DNA of 64,000 nt from Pohlia nutans (GCA_022496805.1 CM040097.1:20946072-21010071); one strand, 5' to 3'. Counted from the first letter of the stretch, positions 23,181 to 35,481 are shown. The notes: generated from the letters alone by a model not told the origin. Program-made: numbers and translations.

Positions 23181-24140
23181 TGCAGCTCGTGGACGAGCTG
23201 CATTTTCTAAGGTTTATGTTTTTTTTTTTGGTGTGAGGATTCTATAGGTGATGGATTTCTTTAAAAACCTTTGGTGAGGGGTGATGTGATATTTTTGGGT
23301 AGGTTTTGGGTGCAGCTCGTAGACAAGTTGCGTTTTCTAGGGGTGTTTATTAAAAAAAATATTGGAGTGGAGATTCTAGGGGTGATGGTTTTTAAAAAAA
23401 AACATTGGTGAGGGGTCATGTGATATTTTTCGATAGGTTTCACGTGCAGCTTGTGGACAAATTGCTCCTTGGAGGGATGATGAGTGAATATACAAGAATC
23501 TCTAAGCTACTTAATTTGATTGTGTGTGGAGGGATGACACTTCTAGGATGGGATCAACTTTCGAACGAGCTGCAAATGTGGGCAATTGAAGAAATTTTGA
23601 TGAATGAAGTTGTAATCTTTGGGGCTCAATAGGTAACAATAATAATTGTGTTTTTGTATTCCTAGTTTCATGTTAGGAAGAGCTCGTTGACGAGTTGCCA
23701 AGTTCTGCACTTGAAAGCTTGGGTTGGTCGGGTGTTTGAATTTACCCCAAAATCTTGGGATCAGGGAAAGTATAATCATTAAGCACTTGGAATGTTGGGG
23801 GCATCTTGTTAATTATATAATTTTTGGTTACCATGTTGAAGGGCAACTTAAGTTTGAGGATCAAATCTAATTCAGATGGGCGCATTTTTTGGTTGGGATG
23901 ATTATCATGATTTTTGGATTAAAAGCACTCAATTTTATTTCAAACTTTCAATTTTGACTGACATGCCTAGGAGCAGCTCGTGGACGTGCGACCCAATTCT
24001 TGGCCTTGAAAGACTTTGACATGGTCATCTCCAACTCTCCAAGTAACCAAGTTGGAAGTGCCTCTGTTGTAATAGTCTCCCAAATGGCTTTTACTTGTAG
24101 GGTTCGAAGGTGCATTTTGAAGGGCTGCTCGAGGACAAAC
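23181..24140. repeat. Palindrome array of MULE A
   Basis: The best copy, at 23181-23202, contains CAGCTCGTGGACGAGCTG. Degenerate copies lie near 23311, 23445, 23560, 23682, 23972 and 24122. The first three sit in a tandem duplication of about 130 bp. The array occupies the region upstream of the minus-strand transposase of MULE A, the same relative position as the arrays of B and C. Confidence 0.8.
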
Positions 24141-24370
24141 AATCCATTTGAGGGCCTTTGTTTCAATTATATTGCCTTTGGATTTCTAATTATTATTTTT
24201 ATCTGTAGCTTGCCATCAGGGTTGTTCGAACGCTGGGACGCGGACGTTCGCGTCTCAACGTCCGACGACCTAGAAAAATCGGGTCTTTTTACCATCGGGG
24301 TAGAAAGACGGTACACTAGTTTTACCTCCACAGACGGCCGAGCAAACGAAAAAACAGTCACCCGAGCAGT

Positions 24371-24990
24371 TTTACCGCTAAACGTCCTCACCTTCCCAAG
24401 ATTTGGCAGTTTTGCATAGATGCATTATAAATTACATCTAAGAGGGATATTTGGAACTTGATGTATGAATAAAAATTGTACAATCATTATGAATTTTAGA
24501 TTCTATCTATATGGTTAGATCTACGCCCGGATCTACGATTGCTATCACCAATGTTTTGAATAAAATTTGAAACTGGAAATTGAAAACTTTTTGTGATTTG
24601 AATAGGAATAAGATATTGACAATCTCATAATGAAATTTGTTGTGATGGGTTGAAATTTAATACTCTAACTATAGTCATTTTTGGAGATTTTTTTGTTTCT
24701 TGATTTTATTAGTTGACGTTTTCAAGAGCACTTTTACACTGAAATTTTCAAAAAATTGGCCTCCACAATGTGGCATGAAATGAAAATCTCACAAAATCAT
24801 ACATAAAATTTCACAAATCATACATTCATACCCTTTCTAATAATCTAATCGGATCACACATGCATGAGGCTATCATCCAATAAAAATTTAGTATAAAACC
24901 CACACTGCTAAAAGTGCATGATGGATGAAAAAACGGAGTGCAAATCTATTCATTGTCCAAAATCTGGGCGGTTGGTCGTTTAGGGGTTAA
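24371..24990 (+). mobile_element. MITE R1 (TTAACCCC family), copy 2
   Basis: It runs from ACCGCTAAACGTCCTCACC to CGTTTAGGGGTTAA with imperfect inverted ends. It shares AAGAGGGATATTTGGAACTT, a GGTTAGATCTACG phrase and a CATGCATGAGGC phrase with the copies at 34022-34612 and 50323-50899. It has no coding capacity. Confidence 0.7.
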
Positions 24991-25380
24991 AGGTCGCATG
25001 ATATTTCCATTCCAAGTTGGAAAAAAACATATTTTGAATCCTACCTTCCAATTTCAAATGATTATGACCATCAATTATAAACATATTTTGCATTACAATC
25101 TTTGAAATTAAATTATTTTGTGGAAAGTACAAAAATTTTATGCCCATATACCCTATATTGCATACAAGCACAAAATCAAACAATTCAACATAGGCCAATT
25201 ATAAGACAATTGTCAGGACTTCACACATTTGTATCAAGGTTTTAAATAAATTTGTATAACCAAAAACTCAACACAAGTCCACGTGTTGTATACGTTGTTA
25301 CAAACCAAAAGTCATACAATACTATTACTAAACTCCTAAACCAAAAAATACTATATTTTGCCTACAAGAATGCTATTCTG

Positions 25381-25425
25381 TGAGCAGTGAGTAGTGAGCT
25401 GTGAGCGGTAAGCGGTGAGCAGTAA
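25381..25425 (+). repeat. Heptamer array, left end of MULE B
   Basis: Six consecutive 7-mers of the form TGAGCAG, TGAGTAG, TGAGCTG, TGAGCGG, TAAGCGG, TGAGCAG. Similar arrays mark 31378-31405, 40782-40818, 42178-42212 and, degenerate, 19527-19545. Confidence 0.85.
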
Positions 25426-26615
25426 AATTTCAGGATTTTAGAATAGGTTTAGTAAGGAAAGTGGGTCCTATGACCGAGGATTTACTGTGATGGTAAGGTA
25501 TTTGTGGTTTTTTTTCAGGTATTGGACCTACTTCCGTGGGGTTAGGGTTCCCTATTTCCGCGTGTAGCCGCGGGATTAGGGTCTCAGGGTTTAGGGGATG
25601 TGCATTTGGGTTTAGGGGCGTGGTGGCATGCATGGAGTAGAATGCGGTAGTGAGTGCATGGCGTGGCCTTAAAGGGCAGAGGGTTATTGAGGGTCATTCA
25701 ATCACGTGTTTCAATCGTTGCATGTGCTACGGGATTCTCTTCTGTTGTTGCATTCTAACATGGGGTTTTTGCTTGTCTGTTTCATTTTCTCCTTGTTAAA
25801 TCCAGTCAGTACATGTAACAACCCTACCATCTCAGGGTTCAAGGTTTACTATTTGAAGATTGCTCGTCATTGCACAGGCTCGGATCATAGCAGCACAGAC
25901 TCATAAGTGACTCAGTGAGGGTTTCAGCTCCGTTCTTCATAATGCCAAGGTGATTGTTGTTCGTCTGCAAAATGAACACGATTAAAGGGCAGAGGGACTC
26001 GTAGAGTGTACAATATAAATAACATAGGAGATTAGAGGGAATCAAAGCACAAAAATAATGAATAAAAGTAGGCAGCGGCCCTTTTAGCCTCGCTGCTCAA
26101 AAGAGTACAATTGAAAACGCAGGAAATTAATTCCAATCGGAAAACTCGCTTGAACTAGCAGAATCGCTACACGAGATCTTCTCTGTAGCTTCCAAGTCCA
26201 AAAACTTACGAACCCCAGAGGGTATGTTTGAAATTACTAGCACAAAGCCAGCACAGAGCGAGCAGTTTGCAAAGTAGCACAGATATTACAGCTGGTCATG
26301 AAATGTGAAACAAAAATAGGATTGCCATATAACTGCATTGACACACTCATCAAGAGATTAGATGGAAGAATTTGCTTCAACAAAAAATTACGTACTGACA
26401 CCCATTATTACAAAGCAAGTTCAATATAATTACACAGTTTGCTTCATCACAAACCCTCTCTTCAGTTTGCTGTGTCTAACAACGTTGTATGATTCAAGAG
26501 GAGGTATAGTAAACTATTGTAGCTTAGTTCCATATTTCAGCATCACTCTTATGTAAGCATTGTATCTAGTAAAGAATGAAATTGAGACTAAAAAATTGTC
26601 AAAGTGAGGTCTACA

Positions 26616-27990
26616 TCAGACAACACTACTGGATGCAAGTTCATACCAAACCTCTTCCATGTATTCATGAATTGCTGTTCGAGCTTCTTGCAAGGCCAGT
26701 GTGGCTTCTTTGTAAGCTGCATCGAACTCAGCATGTGCTTCGGCAAGCTCCAAAGCACTGCTCTCTTCCTCGTGAGAGTGTGAACACTGGTGATGATGGC
26801 CTTTCTCATCTGCATCATGTGCCTGCTCACGGTCGAAGGGTTTGCCCGCTTTCCTCAAAACTTGCAGAGTCGCAGTCTGGGATAAACCATGGTTAACGTC
26901 AGAAGGAAATCATTTAACCCCTAAAGGATTCATGGTATTAACATGACAAATTCAATCAATCATATTGTGAAAATTTGATAATTCAAATTTTATGTCACTA
27001 GAATCAGTGAACAACATTGCTTGTGTTGGTCAAAAAACAAATTAAATTAAACAAAAAAGAGGTCCACAGAGAATTACTCAAAAGGCTGAAAAAAACATGA
27101 GGCCCAATTTGGGCTTCTTAGGGGTTAAACCAATAAGTTGGAAACTGATAACCCTGAACTCAATCCTTGAGAGAAAAGTCAAACTACACAACACAGGCCA
27201 TCAAAGATTTTATCAAAAGGTTTTTTTTAATAATCTTCATGCGCAAAGAGATATGTTTTCTATTAGTCCTCAACTTTTTAGTGAAATTTACACAATGTTT
27301 AAGGTTGAATACCTTTCAAATATTGTATTAGTTCCAAAAATCTAATTATTTTGGGAGAGGTTCGAGTTTCCATGAGGAATTGTATGATGTATTTTCTGAA
27401 GTTTAAATTTGGAAATCTGACAAGTAAACATGCTTGGTCCGAGCTTGCAAAAGCAATGATAGACTCAATACTTGAAAAATTTAGGATTTGCAAATTGAAG
27501 CACTTGATAATCTTCATTCTTTTAATTGGGCTTAATGGCAAGGTACTCATCAAGCCTGTTGAATGAGGAATTGTTTTTTAACTCATGTATAAAACCTACT
27601 GGGTGTGTGTTCACTAGAATTCAAATTGCTATACAACACTTACCATTCTTAAATTCTGCTTCTCTTGAGCCTGCACGTCTTTGAGAATATCTGCAAGATC
27701 TTGCCTACCAACGTCCAGTTCTCGTAAAGCTGTTTGAATGTCAATCACCTGAGTTTCCACAATCAGTTAGAAAAGCCCTAAAATTGTATACAAACTGCAA
27801 AATGGTTTGATTCCAACCCCAACTCAGAGTACTCAAAGTGTACATTCCGAGTACGTTGCTGCATGAGCTTCTATTCTCTGCAAAGTCAAGAATTATGGCG
27901 ACATACCCGTCTTGAACAGTCATTAAAAGCTGCGGTGATCCTGCCACAAAGCTGTTGGAAGGGAAGCTCTGACCCCGTCTTTAGATAATC
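26616..27990 (-). pseudogene. REX1-B-like DNA repair gene fragment (3 exons)
   Basis: Three minus-strand exons with good splice sites join in frame. Exon a, 27990(or 27978)-27907, reads DYLKTGSELPFQQ...ITAAFNDCSRR and ends at GTATGT. Exon b, 27748-27644, is 35 codons with QDLADILKDVQAQEKQNL, bounded by CAG and GTAAGT. Exon c, 26876-26616, is 86 codons and a stop: TATLQVLRKAGKP, a His-rich stretch, then ALQEARTAIHEYMEEVWYEL. This layout resembles the C-terminal two thirds of plant REX1-B (Required for Excision 1-B) proteins. The N-terminus is missing: a stop lies just before exon a, and the MULE B palindrome array begins about 60 bp upstream. It is best read as a captured gene fragment inside MULE B, oriented opposite to the transposase. 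Exons b-c are open and could still be transcribed. Confidence 0.6.
26915..27128. mobile_element. Small MITE in the REX1-B-like intron
   Basis: Inverted ends TTTAACCCCTAA / TTAGGGGTTAAA bound about 215 bp lying in the last intron of the REX1-B-like fragment. TA flanks are possible. The ends resemble those of the R1 family, but the interior does not match. Confidence 0.55.
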
Positions 27991-28057
27991 CGATCAGCAG
28001 TTAGAGTATCCAACACAAAATACTCTCCAGAGAACAAATGAGATTCGCCACCAGAGT

Positions 28058-29210
28058 CGAGCTGCTCGGCAATGAGCTGCAGCTGGAGACTCCCGTGCTA
28101 GGCAAAAGCTACTTGCCACCCGAGTTGAGCTGCTCGGTAACGAGCTGCAGCTGGAGACTCCCATGCCGTAATAATTGCATGCATGCCCACCGATCACCTT
28201 TGGAAAACACTGGATCATCCGCCTACATTGCACGCCTCCAAAACGTTCACTTTAAGATATCACGTACACAACATGTCATATGCTGTATCATTCCCCACAG
28301 GGCGCAGGCTGGGATCGAAGCATCATTGGCCAGTACCTGGCAATCCTGATCAATGTACCTACATATAGGGCACAGCGGAACCTGGCGTCCCATGCATCAC
28401 AGACTATTCAACTAAACCTCAGACTGCCTGCCAACCTGCCATAACTTGTACAATTATATAGTAAGCTGGGCGTGTCTAAGTGCATCCAAAGGAGGAAACA
28501 TCAACCGATCCACAGAAGGACTCTGCCAGTTCTCAATCACTTCTTCTTCTTACCACCAATCAATGCATTAAATTCAGGTCAGTATGCCACTAGAGCAAAA
28601 CTATACACTCAGGAAGAATGTCACCCACGAGAAAGCATGTCTACCCAATAAACATCAGAACACAATAAGTTGAAGAAAATGAGATGCAACACAATTCGTA
28701 AGGGCAGCTTAATAGACGATGATACCAACTAAAAACACGTTCCACTATATCCCCAGAAATCAATGAAATAAAAGCTTGCTTGCGCAATTCTGTGTGTGGT
28801 ACCGAGCAACATTCAACAAATGCCATCAATAACACAAAATGCCAATTGGTTGTCTTGTCGGAGATCTCACATGCAAGAGATACATGCACCCTGTAATCTT
28901 GCTGCTCGGTACAGAGCAGCATCAAGATTGTCTTAAGCTGAATATTTCAGACCCAGGCTATAGCTTAATGTCACCCAAAATCATGCTGCTCGGTATCGAG
29001 CAGCATCATATGTGTCTTCGAGTAAACTCCTCAAACTCAGGCAAGAGCTACGTGCAACCCCTAATCGAGCTGCTTGGTACCGAGCTGCAGCAGGAGACTC
29101 CGGGCTCCACGTTAACTTATGAAAATTTGTCTGCGGCTAATAGATTCCTCACCCAGGCGAGAGCTAACTGCCAGCCCTTATCGAGCTGCTCGGTAACGAG
29201 CGACAGCTGA
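28058..29210. repeat. Palindrome array of MULE B
   Basis: Six or more copies of a palindrome whose best form is GCTGCTCGGTATCGAGCAGC (28981-29003). Others are near 28060, 28130, 28904, 29063 and 29178, several followed by a GGAGACTCC phrase. They lie exactly between the minus-strand REX1-B-like fragment and the plus-strand transposase, so they fill a divergent intergenic region. Confidence 0.85.
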
Positions 29211-29229
29211 GGTCTCCCTTGAACATCGT

Positions 29230-31377
29230 CTTCTGCAGAATGCCCTTTCACGCCTAGACTACAATAGTGTGTCGATCCAGAAGGTGGATTACCTTCCTCC
29301 CCAGTACGATGGAGACATTATCTTTGAATTTCCACCTTTTGATTCCCATTCTCACCAAAGTGTGGCCAAACAACTTAGAAGAATGGACAAGCGATTTGAT
29401 GGTCATGCTTGGACGCGGACCATCACGTCTAACATCATGAACGACTTTGGTCTTTCATTTCGTACTTCTAGTTGTTTAGGACACCTACATTGCAACAACG
29501 TGGAATGTGACTTCTTATCTCGTGTTCATCGTACCACTCCTGTAAACAAAACCGAATGGGAAGGCAACTCATCCTTGCCCTTTGAGGTGAATGTAGATCC
29601 TCCAAAGGGATCTACCGTGGTTTGTGTAGTCTGCAAAGTCTCGCCCTCCTGCATTACTTCATGTAGCGCTCGAATTTACTACGTTATTGGCACTCAATTC
29701 ATGACAAGGACTTGCATACATTTTGGGACCCATCATCCTGTCAGCGCTGGTGATTACCGAGATGACATTGAACTGACTACAAGCTTGATCGGTGACCATG
29801 TGTAGCGTACGCCAATTGCTACAAACTCTGCAATTGTATTAGAGGCCAGTAAGGAGTTTGTTGGCGAGATGCTAGTTGCTCCAGAGGGTGCCCAACAACA
29901 AACTCTGGGAATGGTACAGTTGCTTCCCCTTTTCGACAGATGTAAGCACCCCACCTTACCTAATGTACGCAACAAAGTCTCAGGTTTCAAATACATGCAT
30001 CGGTTTGGTGTGATGGACAACATCACTAAGCTTTGTGGGTCTAGCAATTGGCACTATGTCCAAGAGAATAAGTTCCCAGGCCAAGGATCCGATACAGACA
30101 AGGTATTTGTTTTTAAGATGTCGGAGTTGGGACCAGGTAGTGGCGTTGATCTTGTGAAACGAATGCAACCAGGAGGCGATCTGGAGAATTCTTGGCTCAT
30201 GTTCGACCATGTCAAGCGGGTTCAAAACTGGACCACCATGGCGTGTCACGTCTACGATGCTACCTACTATCGTGTTATGACAATTGCAGTTTGTGACATG
30301 CAATCAGAGGATAGTGTTGCACAAACTGTCGTTTGGAACAACCTGAACCCTGTGATGGCTCGACATGACATCCCTAACCCTAATTTCAAGGGTTGTATGG
30401 CCGACAGTGCCCAGGCCAACTGGAATTCTATTCGGGTTGTTTATGGAAGCGGCAATGCATCTGTCCCTATGGAAAACAAGGAGAGAACTTATCTATTCCA
30501 TTGGACGCAATCTTTGGAGAAGCACACTAAGGCCCATATTCGACCAGACCTTCAAGATCAGCATCGTATGCTCTGCAAGTAGTACAAGAATGCTAGGACC
30601 CTTGCCGAAGCAGAGAGCCGCTACTTGGCCATACGAGCTTGGTGGCTTTCCGAAGGAACAACTTCGGAGGATGGCCTCTCCTGCGTTGAACTTTGGCTTG
30701 CATTCTGGCACTTTAGATACCGCCAATGGGGAGGATTCATGCAACTGGTATTTCCTGAACCACTTCTTTACTTTCCCCTGCATGTATTTCTCCGCAGCAT
30801 ATTGATCTGGAATTCAATCCTTTCTTTGTGAACTATCACTAGCCAAACTCATTTCCCCCTTGTCTTCTGGACCTCTTTGAAAGCGAACTAGCTGAAATGC
30901 CTTCCTGCAACTTGGCAGAAACTGTACACAACAAGTGGTTGCAGCAGTCGGGCGACAGGGGCAAAGATCTATTCGTCGCAACCGTTGATGACTTTTTCCG
31001 TGCTTTTATGCAGTGTGTTGCCTATTACCAGTACCTGAATGGCGACAAAACAGGAACATGTCCATCAAAGGAAGAACTCAGGTTGAGGGCAGCGCAACGC
31101 TCGTCTGAAATTACTGGCAACACCAAGTCCCTCTACGAAGCAATGTCAAAGATGCCCGGAGCCGAGGATTGTTGCACCGGAACGCCGTATTTAGAAGGTG
31201 AGGAGATCTTCTTGTCATTGCAGCGAAAGGCTGACCTTCCACTTGGTTCCGAATTCGACTTGCATAGGCCTGATAAGATATCTATCTCGCGCCCACGTGT
31301 GCAAATGAAGTCTAGTAGGACCTCAAACGTAATCATTGATTCTCCTACTTCACTACAAGGGACGAAGCTATCGCGTG
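29230..31377 (+). pseudogene. MULE transposase, copy B, N-terminal half
   Basis: In order: DYLPPQYDGD; a zinc-binding WRKY/GCM-like segment CLGHLHCNNVECDF...EWEG...CVVCKVSPSC ending CIHFGTHHPV (29470-29740); MULE core text CDMQSEDSVAQTVVW, NFKGCMADSAQANW, LFHWTQSLEKH (30290-30520) and LWLAFWHFRYRQWGGFMQ (30690-30747). The frame then meets a GT and resumes after TTGGCAG at about 30918 with ETVHNKWLQQSG and continues to 31377. Stops at 29803-29805 and 30580-30582 break it. The gene is cut by insertion of MULE C; its continuation is at 40832. Overall this is a MuDR-type DNA transposase that would bind and cut the element's ends. Confidence 0.8.
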
Positions 31378-31913
31378 AGCCTTGAGCGGTGAGCGATGAG
31401 CAGTAAAATCAGGACTTTTGAGCACAAAAAGTAGGTCAAGCTTAGTCAAACTTTCTTAAATTAGTAAATATTCGAATATTCATCTAATTATAGTAAAATT
31501 ATGTGACCTATTTCCGTGGAATTTACTTGACCTATAACCGTGGAAATATGGTTGGGTGATATTTTATGAGTAATAAATAAATGCAAATGCCAATACATTT
31601 CCAGTATATTGTGAAAATCAGAGCGGATTATATACAATATTTAGTTAGCCCTCAACATTGTTTTGGATTGAAGTCGTTCCATAATGAACAGAAAATCAGT
31701 GCAGAAAATTGTAGTGGCCCTTTTAGTCTCACTACTGCATTAATAAATCAAGAGGCGCTTACAGAGAATCCAAAATCAGAACTTGGTATCCTACGAGATA
31801 AGGTGGGTCAACAACCCACTCTCTAAAAACACGCTTCACTTCATTGAAACTAAAACTAGCAGCGTGCATGAATGTAAACCACAAACGACAGTGAATAAAT
31901 AATGCATGTGCTT

Positions 31914-32045
31914 ACAATTGGCCCACTGACCACGCTTTCCAAGTGCTTTGGTCGCCATTTCTTTGAAGTTGGGGTAGGTGCAAGCAGGTAGATGAGAAAT
32001 TGTCAAGTGGTATTGCTGGATTTTGGGAGGTGTGCCGGAATCAAC
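31914..32045 (-). pseudogene. MULE transposase SWIM finger remnant (copy C)
   Basis: The minus strand reads DSGTPPKIQQYHLTIS, then PACTYPNFKEMATKAL, then GKRGQWANCKH, which aligns with the SWIM finger of copy B (41460-41600). The first CxC is damaged (CTY), a change a single G-to-A transition would explain. It lies about 0.5 kb inside the left heptamer array, the same spacing as in copies A and B. It shows that MULE C once had its own transposase. The rest of that gene was not found. Confidence 0.7.
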
Positions 32046-33507
32046 ATAATACGAATGATATATCTCTATAATAACTAATGAATTGAAAATATTTCAAATT
32101 TGACATATAATATGATAATTAGAAAGAGGATAGATTTGCAATGTGTTAAAACGTGAACTAAGTACCTCACTATCTATGCCTTTGAGGTTTGATTAAACGA
32201 ATTACAATCAACAAGTTACTCTATATTCACAGCAATCTCTAGTCCAATGTTATCATAATAGAGCAGTGCAATGGAGCACCCTTTTGAAAACTGAATCGAA
32301 AAATAATTTTTTATTTAGATCCATTTTTTAAGTAATGAAGGAATGACATTTGTATTCTATGAATTTTGGGACTATTGTGTCATTGCCATGTAAACTTAGT
32401 TTCTAATTGTAACTAAACTGTGGTCCCATTGCAAAAGGGTGTTAAGGAGCATTGCCGAGGGAGTGACTTAAGGAGCTTGAGCTCAGCTTTCTTCTGTATG
32501 TCATCCAGAAAGGTGAGTGTTCCGTTTGTAAATAGTGACTGCTGCTAAATGGATCCGCCCAACCAAGTAGAGTGATCGTTAGTATCATTGCTACCGACAT
32601 GCAACAAAGTATAGGGACTGTATCAGTGCTGACTTTAATTTTGTTGGGTAGGTGAACACCATTTAAGACATCTTGTGTCCAACCTTCCCTTAAAAAATAA
32701 TTCTCACAACGTTGATTGGATGTCATAGCATGTATTTTATTTTATTTTTCTCCTAGATTTTGGCTGCAATTATGTGGTCAACCTCAACTTTCTGGTCTCA
32801 ATTTGGCACTAAAATGAAAAGAAGTGCCCTTGAAATTTGAAATTTTCATCTAGGGACAATGAAGTCACTCTGATTCTCCACCATACAAATTAATCTTTGC
32901 AAATTAAATTTGTGTTAGAATTCTCCTCTGTACTTTGATAGTCATGAGATGAACGAGCTTTGATAGAAATCAATCGAACAAAGAAACGAGATGTTTCCAG
33001 ATGTATTGTAACAAAACAGAAAACGAGATGTTTCCCAATGTGTCGGAGTATACAGAATTGACAGACACGAACACTTATGTAGTCACTCCGATTGCCAATT
33101 CTCCACTCCTGTGTACAACGTAACACTGGTCCAATCAATTGACTTAAGCCTCAGCTTTCTTTTGAGAATTAATCATCAGTAACTACAGTTGCGAGTTAGG
33201 GCCAGATACAAATGAAACTGCAGAGTGAGGCCTCTCGGTACCGAAGAGGTACTCTGGTGTACTCTGGTATACCCCAGCTTTTGTAAAATGTCTTATTATA
33301 GGTTAAGTTGACTGTTACAAAATTCTCATACTCAGGTAAATAATGTGGCACATTATTCTTGTAAGCCAGTGGCTCCACTAGTAGAAATTCTGTGACCGGA
33401 TCAACAAAAAACCAACAGGAAAGCGTTGGTCGCGTCTGTGACTTAGGACGCGTTGATCTGGACATGAATTAACAGAGAGTTGTTGATCCGTTCTGTTGAT
33501 TTGGTCA

Positions 33508-33508
<1 letters not shown>

Positions 33509-33548
<40 letters not shown>

Positions 33549-33698
33549 ATTTTTTTTGCTGCCCCGGATTGTTCTGAAATCCGGGCAGCCCTAAAATCCA
33601 GGCAGCCCGAACCCAAATCTATCAAATGAATGCCCCCCGGGTTTGAACCGGGGATCTAGTGGCTACAACACACGACCTTCAACCATTACAACATGGCC
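33509..33698 (-). mobile_element. tRNA-derived SINE with long T tail
   Basis: The minus strand starts GGCCATGTTGTAATGG and has a good RNA polymerase III B box, GGTTCAAACCC (complement of 33639-33649), preceded by a plausible A-box region. About 90 bp of body follow, then a tail of 39 T (33509-33547 on the plus strand as A). A T-rich 3' tail is a property of the plant Au SINE group; membership is inference. No clear target duplication was seen. Confidence 0.65.
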
Positions 33699-34021
33699 GA
33701 AATTACTTGTTTGATTGTGGCTATTGTCACCTATTAAACTTTAATTGCGGTAAAGTCCAAAATCAGTGAACTTTGGCGGCTTATATCTCCTTCATATAGT
33801 GTCCGTTTTTAATGAAAATTGTTGTAAAAGTTGCGTCTTAAAGTCTAGTTTGTGTGGTAAAATTTTCACTTCAATCCAAGATGATTTGAATTTCTGAGAA
33901 GCATTTTACTAGAGGGGGTTTGGCCAAGAAACATTTGAATGTTAGTTTTTTACCACTTTGCAATAATATTCAACTTTTTGACATTTTATGCATGCATGTT
34001 ATTTTTAGGTTGGATTCCAAT

Positions 34022-34612
34022 TTAACCCCTATATGCCTACAACCCTCTCCATATTTTGAGAATTGTAAAAATCGATGCCTTATAATATGAAACTAAGAGG
34101 GGTATTTTGAATTTCATGTGTGAATAAAAGTTATATATTATGAATTTAAGATTCTATGAATTTATCCATTTGGTTAGATCTATGGTTACAATTACCAATA
34201 TTTTCTATAGTATTTGAAACGTAAAGTTCAAAATTCTATTGTAATTTGATTGCGAGTAAGATATTGACAATTTGTGAATGAAATTGGTTGTGATGAGTTG
34301 AAATGTAATATTCTAAGTATAGTGATTTTGAAATTTTTTGGGTTACTTAATTTTACCATTTTACTATTTCAAGAGCATTTTTGCACTATTTTGAACTAAG
34401 ATCTTAAATTTTTTTGATAAAGCATTGCAACCTGAAATGAGACATAATTTTTACAAATCATCCCCTTTGTAATCAGTTCGCACATGCATGAAGCTAACTT
34501 CCTATTAAACCTATAGTAAAAATCCACATTGCAAAAAGTACATGAAAGGTGAAAAAACGTGGATGAAATTTGTACAATGTCCAAAAAATAAACGCTTTGA
34601 CAGTTAAGGGTT
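34022..34612 (+). mobile_element. MITE R1 (TTAACCCC family), copy 3
   Basis: It begins TTAACCCCTATATGCC and ends CAGTTAAGGGTT. It shares the AAGAGGGGTATTTTGAA, GGTTAGATCTA and CATGCATGAAGC blocks with the other copies. It lies inside the 2.1-kb CACTA element. Confidence 0.7.
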
Positions 34613-35481
34613 CGTTCTAGTCGTTGATGTAAAACTTATGCATGAGTTTGAATTTCCAAGCCATTTTGAACATATAAAGTTTATGTATAAAAAATATTTT
34701 GTACCAATATTTCCTAAATAACTTTCTAGTTGGAAGTTATTTGGTTAGAGTAGGTTTAGTAATATCATTTCAAAGTGCTAAATATTTTGAATTTATTTCA
34801 TATATAATGTGGATTAGAAATTGGATTTAATTGTCTTCATTATTTAATGATTGAATTTGAAAGCTAGGGCATCTCTCTTTTAATTGAAAAATGTTGTTGA
34901 CTCACCACCATTCACCATTTCAAAGTTTGAAAATTAGTCTAGGTTTAAAAATCAATGAAAATATATGATTTTTTTTACTTTTAGGACTACGCTACAATTT
35001 TCATATTTCCTGAAGCTTGAAACCAAGTAGTATAATATTTATAATAACATACATTGTTATTATGTTCTTATAATATACACATTGTTAATATGTTATTACA
35101 ATTCCATTATTATAAGGTATTACTTATAAAAATATTCCTAAATAGTCAAAGAATATTCTAAGAATTTTTCAGAATGCTATAACCTATGCTGAAAAGATTC
35201 CAAAAGGATTCCAAAAAAGATTCTTAAAAAGATTCTAAAATGATCCCCAGACAGTCCAAAAAATATTCATAAAAGATTCTTTGAAGATTCTTTAAAAGAT
35301 TCCATATTTCCTAAATTTCTGTTGATTTGGTCATTGCACTACTCAAATCAACAGAAAGTAAGTACGCAATTTGTTGGTTTTTACAAAAAGTTCAAAAATC
35401 AGTGAAATCGGTCATTGTAGTGCGCAAATCAACCGAAATGCGTTGGTTTTGTGTTGATTTGGACAGCGTTTTCTAGTAGTG

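Larger units (their letters stand above)
19523..24150 (-). mobile_element. MULE A, degraded
   Basis: The left boundary is a diverged heptamer box (GAGCCTAGAGCGGTGAGCC at about 19527-19545) preceded by CAACGATACTAGTTTG, which closely matches the right end of MULE B (CAACGACGCTAGTTTG). Inside lie CCTATTACCGTGG-like motifs (19668), a minus-strand MULE transposase remnant (19917-22781) and an upstream array of palindromes (23181-24140). No matching right-hand heptamer box was found, so the right end is uncertain and may be lost. Confidence 0.6.
33376..35481. mobile_element. Non-autonomous CACTA element, 2.1 kb
   Basis: The ends read CACTAGTAGAAAT and, from the right, CACTACTAGAAAACG. The flanking trinucleotide is CTC on both sides, as expected for CACTA (3-bp duplication). 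Subterminal regions repeat GTTGATTTGGTCA and its complement CAAATCAAC (33497, 35325, 35345, 35420, 35452). It has no transposase and carries the SINE at 33509-33698 and MITE R1 at 34022-34612. Confidence 0.8.

Noticed and set aside
23181..23465. Spaced repeats that could suggest a CRISPR array
   Set aside because: The spacers are themselves tandem copies, units vary in sequence and length, and the surrounding genes are eukaryotic transposons.
25381..25425. Heptamer array read as a telomere repeat
   Set aside because: Plant telomere repeat is TTTAGGG; TGAGCRG does not match, and the arrays are paired in inverted orientation around transposon genes.
33443..33625. Poly-Phe open frame on the minus strand
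   Set aside because: It is a read-through of the SINE's 39-base homopolymer tail.
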